Source: CAYVQU01 sp964453155 (lineage in GTDB: Bacteria > Chloroflexota > Anaerolineae > Anaerolineales > UBA11858). Taken from it: a stretch of DNA of 9,269 bases. Both the position numbers and the translations under genes were made by a program. This document shows positions 1 through 6,951 of the stretch, one piece after another (within the stretch, counting starts at the first letter, position 1; each line of letters starts with the position of its first letter). The stretch lies in NCBI GenBank assembly GCA_964453155.1, contig CAYVQU010000194.1, forward strand, positions 1 to 9,269, written 5' to 3'. The notes below the pieces were generated by a model. The model made no database searches. It was not told the origin of the DNA and saw only the letters and a list, made by a program, of their open reading frames with translations.

Positions 1-779
1 CAACCGTCGAATTCGATAATTTCAAAACTCAACTGGCGTTCCTGAATAAACTTGGTCAGCTCGCGATGGGCGATATTAAGCAACTGATTGATCCATACCG
101 GCTGAAAATTAAGATTCAGCATGTCATTGTCGATCAGAGAGACGTCAATCATATCATTGACAATTTCTTGCAATCGCCGAATACCGTTATCCATCCCCTT
201 GAGGAACAGCACATCAACCGAATCCTGATCTTCAGTGGGGTAGCGATCCCGCAGCATGGCGGCGTAACCTTCAATCAATGTCAAGGGTGTTTTAAGTTCA
301 TGGGCCGCCACCGCGATGAAATCCGATTTATTGCGATCAAGACGTTCCAAGGTGCTGCGGACTTGACTGAGTTCGGCCGCGATATGATTAATTTGCAATT
401 GGGCTTCTTTAGCCGCCGAATAATTGAAGGCGTAGTTATAAATGGGGATCACCGCGCCCAAAAGCAGCATTCCCGCCTCATTGTCCAGTTCGCGGGCGGC
501 AACTTGATGGGTGGCTAGCAAAATGTGGTTCAGTACTTCGGCTAAACCCACACTGGAGTCTTCCAAATCACTTTGCGTTAGTGCATTGGCCCAATCATCC
601 AAGATCGGCCCGAGCCAGGCTGGGTCATCAGCGATGATGGCTTGGCGCATTAAATCGAAAAATTGGTTGACCGGGTCTAAAATGCTGGTCCGAATTGTTT
701 CGCCGCGGGCCAGTCCATTGACGACCTCAGCAACCCATACTGATTTAATTTCATCTAAAATGGCGACAACTTCTATCAC
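1..779 (-). CDS. Sensor histidine kinase, 3' end cut by window edge
   Basis: The reverse strand is open from 779 to the window edge, giving 259 residues of a sensor kinase whose C-terminus lies outside. The dimerisation/phosphoacceptor (HisKA) domain is clear: the H-box reads AAHELKTPLTLIEGYAAM, with the phosphorylated His at residue 160, followed by a second helix (about 195-215, RRLQEIVNDMIDVSLI). Residues after about 225 begin the linker into the ATPase domain, whose N, G1 and G2 boxes are missing. The first ~145 residues are hydrophilic and look wholly helical, with no membrane segment and no recognisable PAS or GAF, so this appears to be a cytoplasmic kinase with an unidentified sensory domain. 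The start is GTG at 779: an in-frame TAG lies two codons upstream and no earlier start is possible. No good Shine-Dalgarno sequence precedes it. It lies 58 bp downstream of the M28 gene in the same direction and may be co-transcribed. Its partner regulator is not visible. Confidence 0.85.
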   Translation of the reverse strand, partial: MIEVVAILDEIKSVWVAEVVNGLARGETIRTSILDPVNQFFDLMRQAIIADDPAWLGPILDDWANALTQSDLEDSSVGLAEVLNHILLATHQVAARELDNEAGMLLLGAVIPIYNYAFNYSAAKEAQLQINHIAAELSQVRSTLERLDRNKSDFIAVAAHELKTPLTLIEGYAAMLRDRYPTEDQDSVDVLFLKGMDNGIRRLQEIVNDMIDVSLIDNDMLNLNFQPVWINQLLNIAHRELTKFIQERQLSFEIIEFDG

Positions 780-837
780 AAGCTAAAGTTTACGACAGGT
801 TGCAAGTTTTGCCAATCCTACTTGAGGACTTGATGAT

Positions 838-1740
838 TTATTTTCGACTATCTAACCAGGCCATAAGAACGTCCCCCACAACCTGAAGACTTTCGGCCGT
901 AACTTTGTCCAGGGTATCTGCTGTCGTATGCCAATAAGGGTAATCAAAATCGATTAGATCAACCGCGGGGATTCCGGCCTGAACAAATGGTAAATGATCA
1001 TCCAGAATGCGGTATTTGGGCGTGGGGATGAAGTGGTCGGCGTATCCGAGCCCGGCCGCTAGCCCCCAAATTTCAGCCGTCAAAACTGGATCAGAATTGA
1101 GTTCCATGTGGATGTTTAAGTCCGCGTCCCCAATCATATCGACAATGACGACGGCATCCGGGTGGGTTGTCAATTGATCGACAAAATAGCGTGATCCTAA
1201 AATCCAATCCCAACCTGGAATATTACCATTATCTTCGGCATCAAAAAACACCAGAGAGATTGTTCCGGGATAGTCGGCCGGAATGATGCGGGCAAACTCC
1301 AGGAGCACGGCCACCCCCGAAGCGCCATCATTGGCGCCGCTCACCGGCTGGCTGCGGGCGGTAAGATCACCATCTTGATCGGCAACCAGGCGAGTATCGT
1401 AATGGGCTCCTAGAATAATCCAGGGACTCCCCTCCCCGCGCTGCGCAATCACATTTTTGATCGGCAAGTCCAACATCATTCCGGTTTGGATTTCGGTTTG
1501 CCAGCCCAATTGTGATAATTCCATCACCAGCCACTCCACGATGAGGTCATGTCCGGGGCTACCTACCGGGCGCGGCCCAAAGGAGAGCTGCGTAACAATA
1601 TCATCAAAGGCGCGCTGACCATCAAATTGGTGGAGGTGATTCTCATTCGACTGGAGCAATCTAAATCCCAAGAATGGAATGAGTCCCACTAAAATGATTA
1701 TGAGGAAGATGATTACTATTTTGGGTTTATTGGAAAACAT
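838..1740 (-). CDS. Membrane-anchored M28-family metalloenzyme, glutaminyl-peptide cyclotransferase-like
   Basis: A 300-residue protein with one N-terminal hydrophobic helix (residues about 8-28), probably an uncleaved signal anchor placing the enzyme outside the membrane. The rest is an M28 (Zn-peptidase) fold. Visible motifs are FGPRP (54-58), GAHYD (111-115), GANDGASG with D138, FFDAED with E169 and D170, VDMIGD with D201, DDHLPF (247-252) and YWHTTADT with W270 and H271. The spacing FFDxE...GSRYF, DDHLPF and (V/Y)WHT matches animal-type glutaminyl cyclases more closely than di-zinc aminopeptidases. In that family the Asp (here D138), the second acidic residue of the EE pair, and the C-terminal His bind one zinc, and the first Glu is the general acid/base. 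Here the pair is Glu-Asp. Expected reaction: cyclising N-terminal Gln to pyroglutamate on exported proteins. An aminopeptidase activity cannot be excluded. The ATG at 1740 has no strong Shine-Dalgarno sequence. It lies 61 bp downstream of trmFO. Confidence 0.85.
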   Translation of the reverse strand: MFSNKPKIVIIFLIIILVGLIPFLGFRLLQSNENHLHQFDGQRAFDDIVTQLSFGPRPVGSPGHDLIVEWLVMELSQLGWQTEIQTGMMLDLPIKNVIAQRGEGSPWIILGAHYDTRLVADQDGDLTARSQPVSGANDGASGVAVLLEFARIIPADYPGTISLVFFDAEDNGNIPGWDWILGSRYFVDQLTTHPDAVVIVDMIGDADLNIHMELNSDPVLTAEIWGLAAGLGYADHFIPTPKYRILDDHLPFVQAGIPAVDLIDFDYPYWHTTADTLDKVTAESLQVVGDVLMAWLDSRK

Positions 1741-1801
1741 GAGCTATTAAGTGTTTGGTAATAATGACTATGCGCATTTTTAAATTTTAGAATCACGTCA
1801 T

Positions 1802-3160
1802 CTATACATCTTCAACCGCTGCCAAATAACCATCTAAATCGCGGAGAGCTCGTTCGGCGCGTAAGGCGGCTCGTTGACGTTTATTTTTGCGACCGCCACC
1901 CCCCAAGTCGAGGGGCGGCAGGATGCCAAAATTGGCCTTCATGGGTTGGAAGTCGGCCGGGTCGGCGTGAGTGATGTAATGGCAGAGGGCACCTAACATG
2001 GTCGTTTTCGGCAAGGTCAGAGGGGATTCACTTTGCAGGAGCCGGGCCGCATTCCAACCAGCCAACAGGCCGGTGGCAATGTTGCCGGCATAGCCCTCCA
2101 CCCCGGTAATTTGCCCCGCAAAAAACAAATCATCCCGGTTGTGGAACTGGAGGGTCGGGCGGAGGAGGGCGGGCGAGAAAATAAAGGTATTGCGATGCAT
2201 CTGGCCATAACGGGCGAAGTCGGCCTGTTCAAGGCCAGGGATCATCCGCAATACCCGTCGTTGTTCAGAGAATGTCAAATTGGTTTGAAATCCGACCAAA
2301 TTATAGAGTGATCCGGCCAGATCATCTTGTCGAAGCTGGACGACAGCATGTGGACGCCGGCCGGTACGGGGATCTCGCAACCCGACCGGACGCAAAGGGC
2401 CATAGGCCATGGCATCATGTCCTCGACGCGCCAGAATCTCAACCGGAAGACAACCTTCGAAAAATTTATGGGCCCCGGCCTTAACCCCAGATTCCAGGTC
2501 CAATTCGAATGACTTTAATTCAATGCGTTCAGCCGCGACCAATTCATAAATGAAGGCGTCATACTCTTCTTTGTTGAGCGGACAATTGATGTAATCCCCT
2601 TCTTCCTGTTCGCCGCGATCATAACGCGAGGCACGGAAGGCCAGCTCAAAATTGATCGATTCGAGGGTCACAATTGGAGAGATTGCATCGAAGAAATAGA
2701 GATGCTCCTGGCCGGTTAGGGCGGTCAGAGCAGTTGATAAACGGCTGGACGTCAAAGGGCCCGAAGCGATGATGGTTGGTGTTTTGGGGATTTGGGTGCA
2801 TTCGGCCCGGATTAGTTCGATATTGGGGTGCGCTTCAATTTTTGTGGTGACCACCTCTCCAAAACCATCCCGATCAACGGCCAGGGCTCCACCCGCTGGA
2901 ACCGCGGTTTCCTCAGCGCAGCGGATCAGGAGAGAATCCATCCGACGCAGTTCGTTTTTTAACAACCCGGGAGCACGATCTGCCAGGTCTGAGCCTAATG
3001 AATTGGAGCACACCAATTCCGCCAGGTGCGGGCTGACATGGGCACCAGTTTCAACCTCGGGCCGCATTTCATATAACGCTACTTGCACCCCCCGCTGCGC
3101 GGCCTGCCACGCAGCCTCACTCCCAGCTAAACCCCCGCCAATAACGACTAAATCTGTCAT
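1802..3160 (-). CDS. trmFO: Methylenetetrahydrofolate--tRNA-(uracil-5-)-methyltransferase TrmFO
   Basis: FAD- and folate-dependent enzyme that methylates U54 in the T-loop of tRNA to m5U (ribothymidine), taking the carbon from 5,10-methylene-THF. The 452-residue protein is of normal family length. It opens with the FAD-binding GGGLAG (8-13) and has the signature SPHLAELVCSNSLGSD (43-58). C51 and C237 (in FFEGCLPVE) correspond to the two functionally important cysteines of Bacillus TrmFO. Other family blocks are VDRDGFG (95-101), GPLRPVGLRDPRTG (254-267), LYNLVGFQTNLTFSEQ (285-300) and GQITGVEGYAGNIATGL (349-365). The start was set at ATG 3160, not the longer frame from 3229: the FAD motif then begins at residue 8 as in relatives, and an AGGA sits 9 nt upstream. 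The 23 extra residues carry no family similarity. It is divergent from rpoN and is the first gene of a possible three-gene leftward operon. Confidence 0.97.
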   Translation of the reverse strand: MTDLVVIGGGLAGSEAAWQAAQRGVQVALYEMRPEVETGAHVSPHLAELVCSNSLGSDLADRAPGLLKNELRRMDSLLIRCAEETAVPAGGALAVDRDGFGEVVTTKIEAHPNIELIRAECTQIPKTPTIIASGPLTSSRLSTALTALTGQEHLYFFDAISPIVTLESINFELAFRASRYDRGEQEEGDYINCPLNKEEYDAFIYELVAAERIELKSFELDLESGVKAGAHKFFEGCLPVEILARRGHDAMAYGPLRPVGLRDPRTGRRPHAVVQLRQDDLAGSLYNLVGFQTNLTFSEQRRVLRMIPGLEQADFARYGQMHRNTFIFSPALLRPTLQFHNRDDLFFAGQITGVEGYAGNIATGLLAGWNAARLLQSESPLTLPKTTMLGALCHYITHADPADFQPMKANFGILPPLDLGGGGRKNKRQRAALRAERALRDLDGYLAAVEDV

Positions 3161-3240
3161 GATGATTGATCCTACAATACCGGTCTTTAATCGCTGCAAT
3201 ACCCGTAGGCTTCGCACCGTATGCTTCAACTAAATTTTTT

Positions 3241-3264
3241 AACCCGCAACCCGCAACCCGCAAC
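3241..3264. repeat. Tandem heptanucleotide repeat (AACCCGC, about 3.4 copies)
   Basis: Three perfect head-to-tail copies of AACCCGC plus a partial AAC; on the opposite strand it reads GCGGGTT. It lies in the divergent trmFO/rpoN intergenic region, about 80 bp upstream of the trmFO start. Each unit holds a run of three C (G on the minus strand), so the repeat contributes to a guanine-rich minus-strand tract continuing to 3299. It could be a replication-slippage microsatellite; no function is known from the sequence alone. Confidence 0.9.
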
Positions 3265-3309
3265 AATTCTACCCCTTCCCCACCCTTCTCGCCTACCCCT
3301 GCAAAACAT

Positions 3310-3326
3310 CTGGCACGCTTCTTGTA
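3310..3326 (+). promoter_or_regulatory. Candidate sigma-54 promoter P1 (-24/-12) upstream of rpoN
   Basis: The sequence CTGGCACGCTTCTTGTA matches the sigma-54 consensus YTGGCACGRNNNTTGCW at 12 of 14 defined positions. The whole TGGCACG block is present and the GG and -12 dinucleotide are exactly 12 bp apart. The weak point is GT instead of GC in the -12 element. The predicted transcription start is near 3337, about 50 nt before the rpoN start codon. The match was scored by eye; use in vivo is inference. Confidence 0.6.
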
Positions 3327-3327
3327 T

Positions 3328-3344
3328 CTGGCATAAATATTGCT
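3328..3344 (+). promoter_or_regulatory. Candidate sigma-54 promoter P2 (-24/-12) upstream of rpoN
   Basis: The sequence CTGGCATAAATATTGCT begins exactly 18 bp after P1 and matches YTGGCACGRNNNTTGCW at 12 of 14 defined positions. Both invariant dinucleotides are kept: GG at 3330-3331 and GC at 3342-3343, 12 bp apart. The predicted start is near 3355, leaving about 30 nt of leader that includes the rpoN Shine-Dalgarno sequence. Of the two elements this is the more likely to be functional. Confidence 0.6.
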
Positions 3345-3368
3345 ACCATAGGAAAAGCGTACTATACT
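3340..3368 (+). promoter_or_regulatory. Candidate sigma-70-type promoter of rpoN, sharing bases with sigma-54 P2
   Basis: TTGCTA (3340-3345), 17 bp spacer, TATACT (3363-3368): 4/6 and 5/6 matches to the housekeeping consensus with ideal spacing. The -35 hexamer is made of the same bases as the -12 TTGCT of sigma-54 P2, so the two holoenzymes could not both occupy the site. The predicted start is near 3375, giving a leader of only about 14 nt that would begin at the edge of the Shine-Dalgarno sequence (GAGAGAAGG, 3375-3383). Confidence 0.5.
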
Positions 3369-3388
3369 ATTTGTGAGAGAAGGTAAAT

Positions 3389-4807
3389 ATGTTCCAATTT
3401 CAAAACCAGAGCCTCCGCCCCCTTGCAACCGCTCATCTAGCTCAAACGATGACACTCTTGGGGATGACAATCGATGAACTCAACCAAAAAATCGAAACTG
3501 AGTTAGCAAAAAATCCGGCTCTGGAACTAATCGACGATCGACGCTGTCCAACTTGTCGGCGGGTTTTACGCACTTTGGGACCCTGCCCAATTTGTAGTCG
3601 CCCAAAATCGTTGGCACCCGATGAACCGATTGTTTTTGTTTCCTCCCAGGCTGATAATTATGGCTATACGCATCGTTCTGGGCAAAATTTTGATATTGAT
3701 AATTTACCCGAGGACAATATTGCTCCTGGAGAAGATTTACCCACTTATGTCCTAGGGCAAATTGCGGCCGAACTGGCAGTTGAAGATCGGAAAATTGCGG
3801 CTTATATTCTCACCAACTTAGACGAGGATGGGTTCTTGCAGATAACCCCCTTTGAAATCAGTCGCTATCATCATATTTCATTGGCCCGCGTCACTGAAAT
3901 CATCCATACAATCCAACAGGCTGACCCCGTTGGGGTTGGGTCAGCCTCTCCACAAGAAGCCTTGTTGGTGCAATTAGAAGTTTTACAGAATAGGAATGTA
4001 CCGGTTCCACCCCTGGCCTGGCTGGCGGTAGAAGAAGGATTACAGCAGCTAAGCCGCCACCATTACCAAGAGCTGGGCCGCATTCTCGAGGTCAGCTCTT
4101 CGCAAGCGGAAGAAATTGCCCGCTTCATCAGCACCAACCTTAACCCCTTCCCAGGCCGGGCTCATTGGGGGGATGTCCGCCAGGTCAGTCAAAACGAAAT
4201 TCAAGTTTATCACCGCCCAGACGTGATTATTCGCCCCTTAAACCAGGAAGTGAACAGTTCCCTGGTCGTTGAAATCCTCATGCCGTTGCGCGGTTCACTG
4301 CAGGTCAATCACTTATTTAAAGAAACCCTGAAAGAGGCCCCCGCGGAGAAACTCGACAAATGGAAAAAGGATCTGGAGAAAGCCAATCTGTTGATCAAGT
4401 GTATCCAACAACGCAACAATACCATGCGGCGGTTAATGACCTTCTTAGTCGAGTTTCAACGCGATTTCATCCTAAAGGGAGATCAATTCCTGCACCCCAT
4501 AACTCGCGCGAAAGTGGCCACCAAACTGGATGTCCATGAATCCACGATTTCGCGGGCAGTGGCCGGTAAATGTTTACAACTCCCTAGCGGAAAAATAATT
4601 CCAATCAACCAATTTTTCGACCGAAGTTTAAGTGTACGAGCTCACCTGAAGGAGATCATTCAAACAGAAGAAGCCACGCTAACTGACTCGCAACTCGTCC
4701 ATCTATTGGCCCAAAAAGGATATAAAATTGCCCGGCGGACAGTGGCAAAATATCGGGCAATGGAAGGGATTTTGCCGGCCCACTTGAGAAAAAATTTAGC
4801 CCACTAA
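3389..4807 (+). CDS. rpoN: RNA polymerase sigma-54 factor RpoN, with an inserted zinc ribbon
   Basis: The alternative sigma factor that recognises -24/-12 promoters and needs an ATP-driven activator to open DNA. At 472 residues it is of usual length. Region I (1-50) has the expected N-terminal helix-rich start, with LAQTMTLLGM and ELAKNPALEL. Residues 53-69 form CX2C-X9-CX2C (CPTC...CPIC), a zinc-ribbon-like knuckle that classical sigma-54 proteins lack here. Residues 82-112 are an acidic linker (region II). The core-binding region carries LDEDGFL (144-150) and QQADPVGVG (176-184). The HTH lies at about 371-394 (TRAKVATKLDVHESTISRA), and the RpoN box ARRTVAKYR at 448-456 is intact. The start ATG has a good Shine-Dalgarno sequence (GAGAGAAGG) 5 nt upstream. 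It is followed on the same strand by its probable kinase and activator. Candidate sigma-54 and sigma-70 promoters precede it, suggesting autoregulation. Confidence 0.97.
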   Translation: MFQFQNQSLRPLATAHLAQTMTLLGMTIDELNQKIETELAKNPALELIDDRRCPTCRRVLRTLGPCPICSRPKSLAPDEPIVFVSSQADNYGYTHRSGQNFDIDNLPEDNIAPGEDLPTYVLGQIAAELAVEDRKIAAYILTNLDEDGFLQITPFEISRYHHISLARVTEIIHTIQQADPVGVGSASPQEALLVQLEVLQNRNVPVPPLAWLAVEEGLQQLSRHHYQELGRILEVSSSQAEEIARFISTNLNPFPGRAHWGDVRQVSQNEIQVYHRPDVIIRPLNQEVNSSLVVEILMPLRGSLQVNHLFKETLKEAPAEKLDKWKKDLEKANLLIKCIQQRNNTMRRLMTFLVEFQRDFILKGDQFLHPITRAKVATKLDVHESTISRAVAGKCLQLPSGKIIPINQFFDRSLSVRAHLKEIIQTEEATLTDSQLVHLLAQKGYKIARRTVAKYRAMEGILPAHLRKNLAH

Positions 4808-4809
4808 GG

Positions 4810-4857
4810 GCATGATGGTTGTGCTAAAAATATAACTGACATGATTTACCATCACGC
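4810..4857. promoter_or_regulatory. Long-spaced inverted repeat between rpoN and the kinase gene
   Basis: Left arm GCATGATGGT (4810-4819) and right arm ACCATCACGC (4848-4857) pair at 9 of 10 positions with a 28-nt A/T-rich loop. It begins two bases after the rpoN stop codon. It could be a weak rpoN terminator or attenuator, although no uninterrupted U-tract follows, or a pair of half-sites for a regulator of the kinase/regulator genes. The remaining 120 bp to the kinase start are A/T-rich; no convincing -35/-10 pair was found, so rpoN, kinase and regulator may share a transcript. Confidence 0.35.
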
Positions 4858-4977
4858 TTGAGTAGTTTTCGGCTTGAACAAGAATACAATTTTAAGATTT
4901 TTTCCGAAAATAACTGCCTGTACAGCATTTTTCAAACCACTCCCAATGGGAATTCCGTTTGCTTTAGAGAGAAAATT

Positions 4978-6951
4978 ATGGTCATAACCAAACCCGCTTC
5001 CGTCAGTGCTTCAACAACAGAATTAAGCCTGAAGACCACTGAAATTTCCTTCATACTAGACAGTATTGAGGGGGCCACTTTTCTGATAAGTTCGCCTGAT
5101 GACCAAATTGTCACTGCCAATGCAAAAGCAACCGAATTGACCGCCCATACCCGCTCAGAGTTAGCTGGGCGATCTCTCAAGCAAGTTGCCTCGTATGGAT
5201 ATCAAACCGGAGTCCGATTATCCACCCGGAATTTCAACAAACAACATCCGACCGTAAAAATAATCAACCGGCATAACAACCGGGTTCTATGCTATGCGAT
5301 TACGACGCCGGTTACCGCCCGATTCCGTTTAATCACCTTTAGGCCAGTCCAATCTTCTACGCCAGAGATAAATGACAATTTGTTGGCAGAGAATCTGCAG
5401 AATATCCACCGGTTGATCATGGCATCGCTCCAAAATGATCTTTATCAGGCCATCAAAGAAATCCTAGCAATCGGCAATGATCTGCTAAATTCTGAGACTT
5501 TGGCCTTATATATCGGCAATGGACCGTCGCCAAGCTTCAAAAAGATTGCCAATGTGGGCAACAAGAACCTCTTTCCCCAAGAACTATCCCCGCGAGAATT
5601 ATCTTATTTCGCTAAAGAAACATTGTGGCAACACTCGCAACGGGCCATTGTTACCGTTCTGCACCAGAGTGCCCGGTCTGCGGGGTACTCCTACCTGGCC
5701 ACCTCACCCATTGGGGATTCTAACGCCTTGATAGGGGTGCTCTTTGCTGGCGGATTCCAGGACCCGGTCCCACCCCAAATCCAGGAGCGCGTGAAAACGA
5801 TTGCCAGTATGATTTTTGGGGTAATCAGTCGAAATACAATAAATACTAAACTTGATAAACTTCGGTCCGAAAAGCGATTTCTACAATCCAACTTCGAGGC
5901 CACCAAAGATTCGATCGCAGATGGGTGCATTTGGGTAGCAGATAATTTCAAAATCATCGAAATCAATCAATCGGCTGAACTCATATTGGGATATCGCAAT
6001 CAAGATGTCCAAAATATAGCGATCAGTGATATTCTGGTCGGAACAGATCGCATCATCCCCGCCTTAGATTTAGCTTTTCAAGGGGGCAGCACGCCCAATT
6101 TAGGCGAAATCCAATTAGTACGGCGGGATGGATCTGAATTTCCCGGTGATATCAGCGTAACCCCCATCAGCTACCAAGATCAAAACTTGGGTGGCTTGAT
6201 TGTGCTGCGGGATAAAAGCAAAGATGAACAAAATCGGGCCCACACCCAACAATTAGAACAGCGCGCCCTGTTGGGGGAAGTTACATCTGTATTTGCGCAT
6301 GAAGTTCGCAATCCTATTAACAATATCAGTACAGGATTGCAACTACTCGCTGAAAACCTGAAAGATGATCCAGAAAATGAAGACTTACTCAACCGGATGC
6401 AACAAGATTGTCTGCGGTTGACTGATTTGATGGAATCGGTACTCACCTTTTCACGATCCGGAAATTATATTTACCGCCCAATTCCAATTGGATCCCAAAT
6501 CGAACGCCTGATCAGATTATGGAAACCCCGCATGGAACGACTGAAAATTAAGCCGATCGTCAAAATTGAATCCCCCCAATACCAGGTGATGGGCGACCGG
6601 CGGGCCTTGGATCAGGTTTTCACAAATATTATTAGCAATGCCATCGAGGCGATGAAAAAGACGAATGGGGGAATTTTGGCCCTCCGGATCACCCGGCCAG
6701 AACCCCAAAACAGAAAGGAGATCATTCAAATTGATATCTCAGATTCAGGCCCCGGCATTCCGGTGGAGGACCGGGAGAAAATTTTCGATCCATTTTTTAC
6801 AACCCGCAAAAATGGGACCGGCCTCGGCTTATCAATTACCAAACAGATTGTCACGGCCCATCGGGGCCTAATAAACCTGACCAGTTTCCCGGGGGGAACG
6901 ATATTCCACATTACTTTACCAGCCGCAGATGATTTGGAGACCCTTTCATGA
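4978..6951 (+). CDS. NtrB-like cytoplasmic sensor histidine kinase (PAS-GAF-PAS-HisKA-HATPase)
   Basis: A 657-residue kinase with no transmembrane segment, so it senses an internal signal. Domain order: PAS-like (about 22-115), GAF-like (about 145-285), PAS (about 305-412, with VRRDGSEFPGDISVTPI typical of a PAS core), HisKA with H-box FAHEVRNPINNI (phosphoacceptor H441), and HATPase with the N-box at 550-558 (NIISNAIEA), G1 DSGPGI (589-594), F-box FDPFFTT (603-609) and G2 GTGLGL (613-618). The HEVRNPI H-box and DPFFTTR follow the NtrB/AtoS class that partners sigma-54 activators. The start was set at ATG 4978, preceded by GAGAGA, rather than TTG 4858: the extra 40 residues have no domain character and no Shine-Dalgarno sequence. 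Its stop overlaps the regulator's ATG by four bases (ATGA), indicating translational coupling and a cognate pair. The signal is unknown; the GAF and PAS domains could bind a nucleotide, haem or small metabolite. Confidence 0.93.
   Translation: MVITKPASVSASTTELSLKTTEISFILDSIEGATFLISSPDDQIVTANAKATELTAHTRSELAGRSLKQVASYGYQTGVRLSTRNFNKQHPTVKIINRHNNRVLCYAITTPVTARFRLITFRPVQSSTPEINDNLLAENLQNIHRLIMASLQNDLYQAIKEILAIGNDLLNSETLALYIGNGPSPSFKKIANVGNKNLFPQELSPRELSYFAKETLWQHSQRAIVTVLHQSARSAGYSYLATSPIGDSNALIGVLFAGGFQDPVPPQIQERVKTIASMIFGVISRNTINTKLDKLRSEKRFLQSNFEATKDSIADGCIWVADNFKIIEINQSAELILGYRNQDVQNIAISDILVGTDRIIPALDLAFQGGSTPNLGEIQLVRRDGSEFPGDISVTPISYQDQNLGGLIVLRDKSKDEQNRAHTQQLEQRALLGEVTSVFAHEVRNPINNISTGLQLLAENLKDDPENEDLLNRMQQDCLRLTDLMESVLTFSRSGNYIYRPIPIGSQIERLIRLWKPRMERLKIKPIVKIESPQYQVMGDRRALDQVFTNIISNAIEAMKKTNGGILALRITRPEPQNRKEIIQIDISDSGPGIPVEDREKIFDPFFTTRKNGTGLGLSITKQIVTAHRGLINLTSFPGGTIFHITLPAADDLETLS

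Noticed and set aside
66..786. Two plus-strand reading frames over the left end
   Set aside because: They are antisense shadows of the minus-strand histidine kinase, whose H-box is unmistakable.
801..815. TGGC...TTGC on the minus strand between the M28 gene and the kinase as a sigma-54 promoter
   Set aside because: The GG-to-GC spacing is two bases too short, which normally abolishes sigma-54 recognition.
3161..3229. 23-residue N-terminal extension of TrmFO to ATG 3229
   Set aside because: The FAD-binding motif normally starts within the first ten residues, the extension has no family character, and a Shine-Dalgarno-like AGGA precedes the ATG at 3160.
3241..3264. Heptad repeat as a CRISPR array
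   Set aside because: The units are 7 bp, contiguous and without spacers.
3117..3470. Minus-strand 117-residue reading frame across the divergent intergenic region
   Set aside because: It overlaps the starts of both trmFO and rpoN, contains the heptad repeat, and has no protein-like character.
4947..4963. A third -24/-12-like sequence just before the kinase start
   Set aside because: GG and TTGCT are correctly phased, but the TGGCACG block is otherwise poor and the start would fall about 4 nt before the ATG, leaving no leader.
4858..4977. TTG start giving 40 extra residues to the kinase
   Set aside because: There is no Shine-Dalgarno sequence before it and the residues have no domain character; ATG 4978 has GAGAGA upstream and sits shortly before the first PAS.
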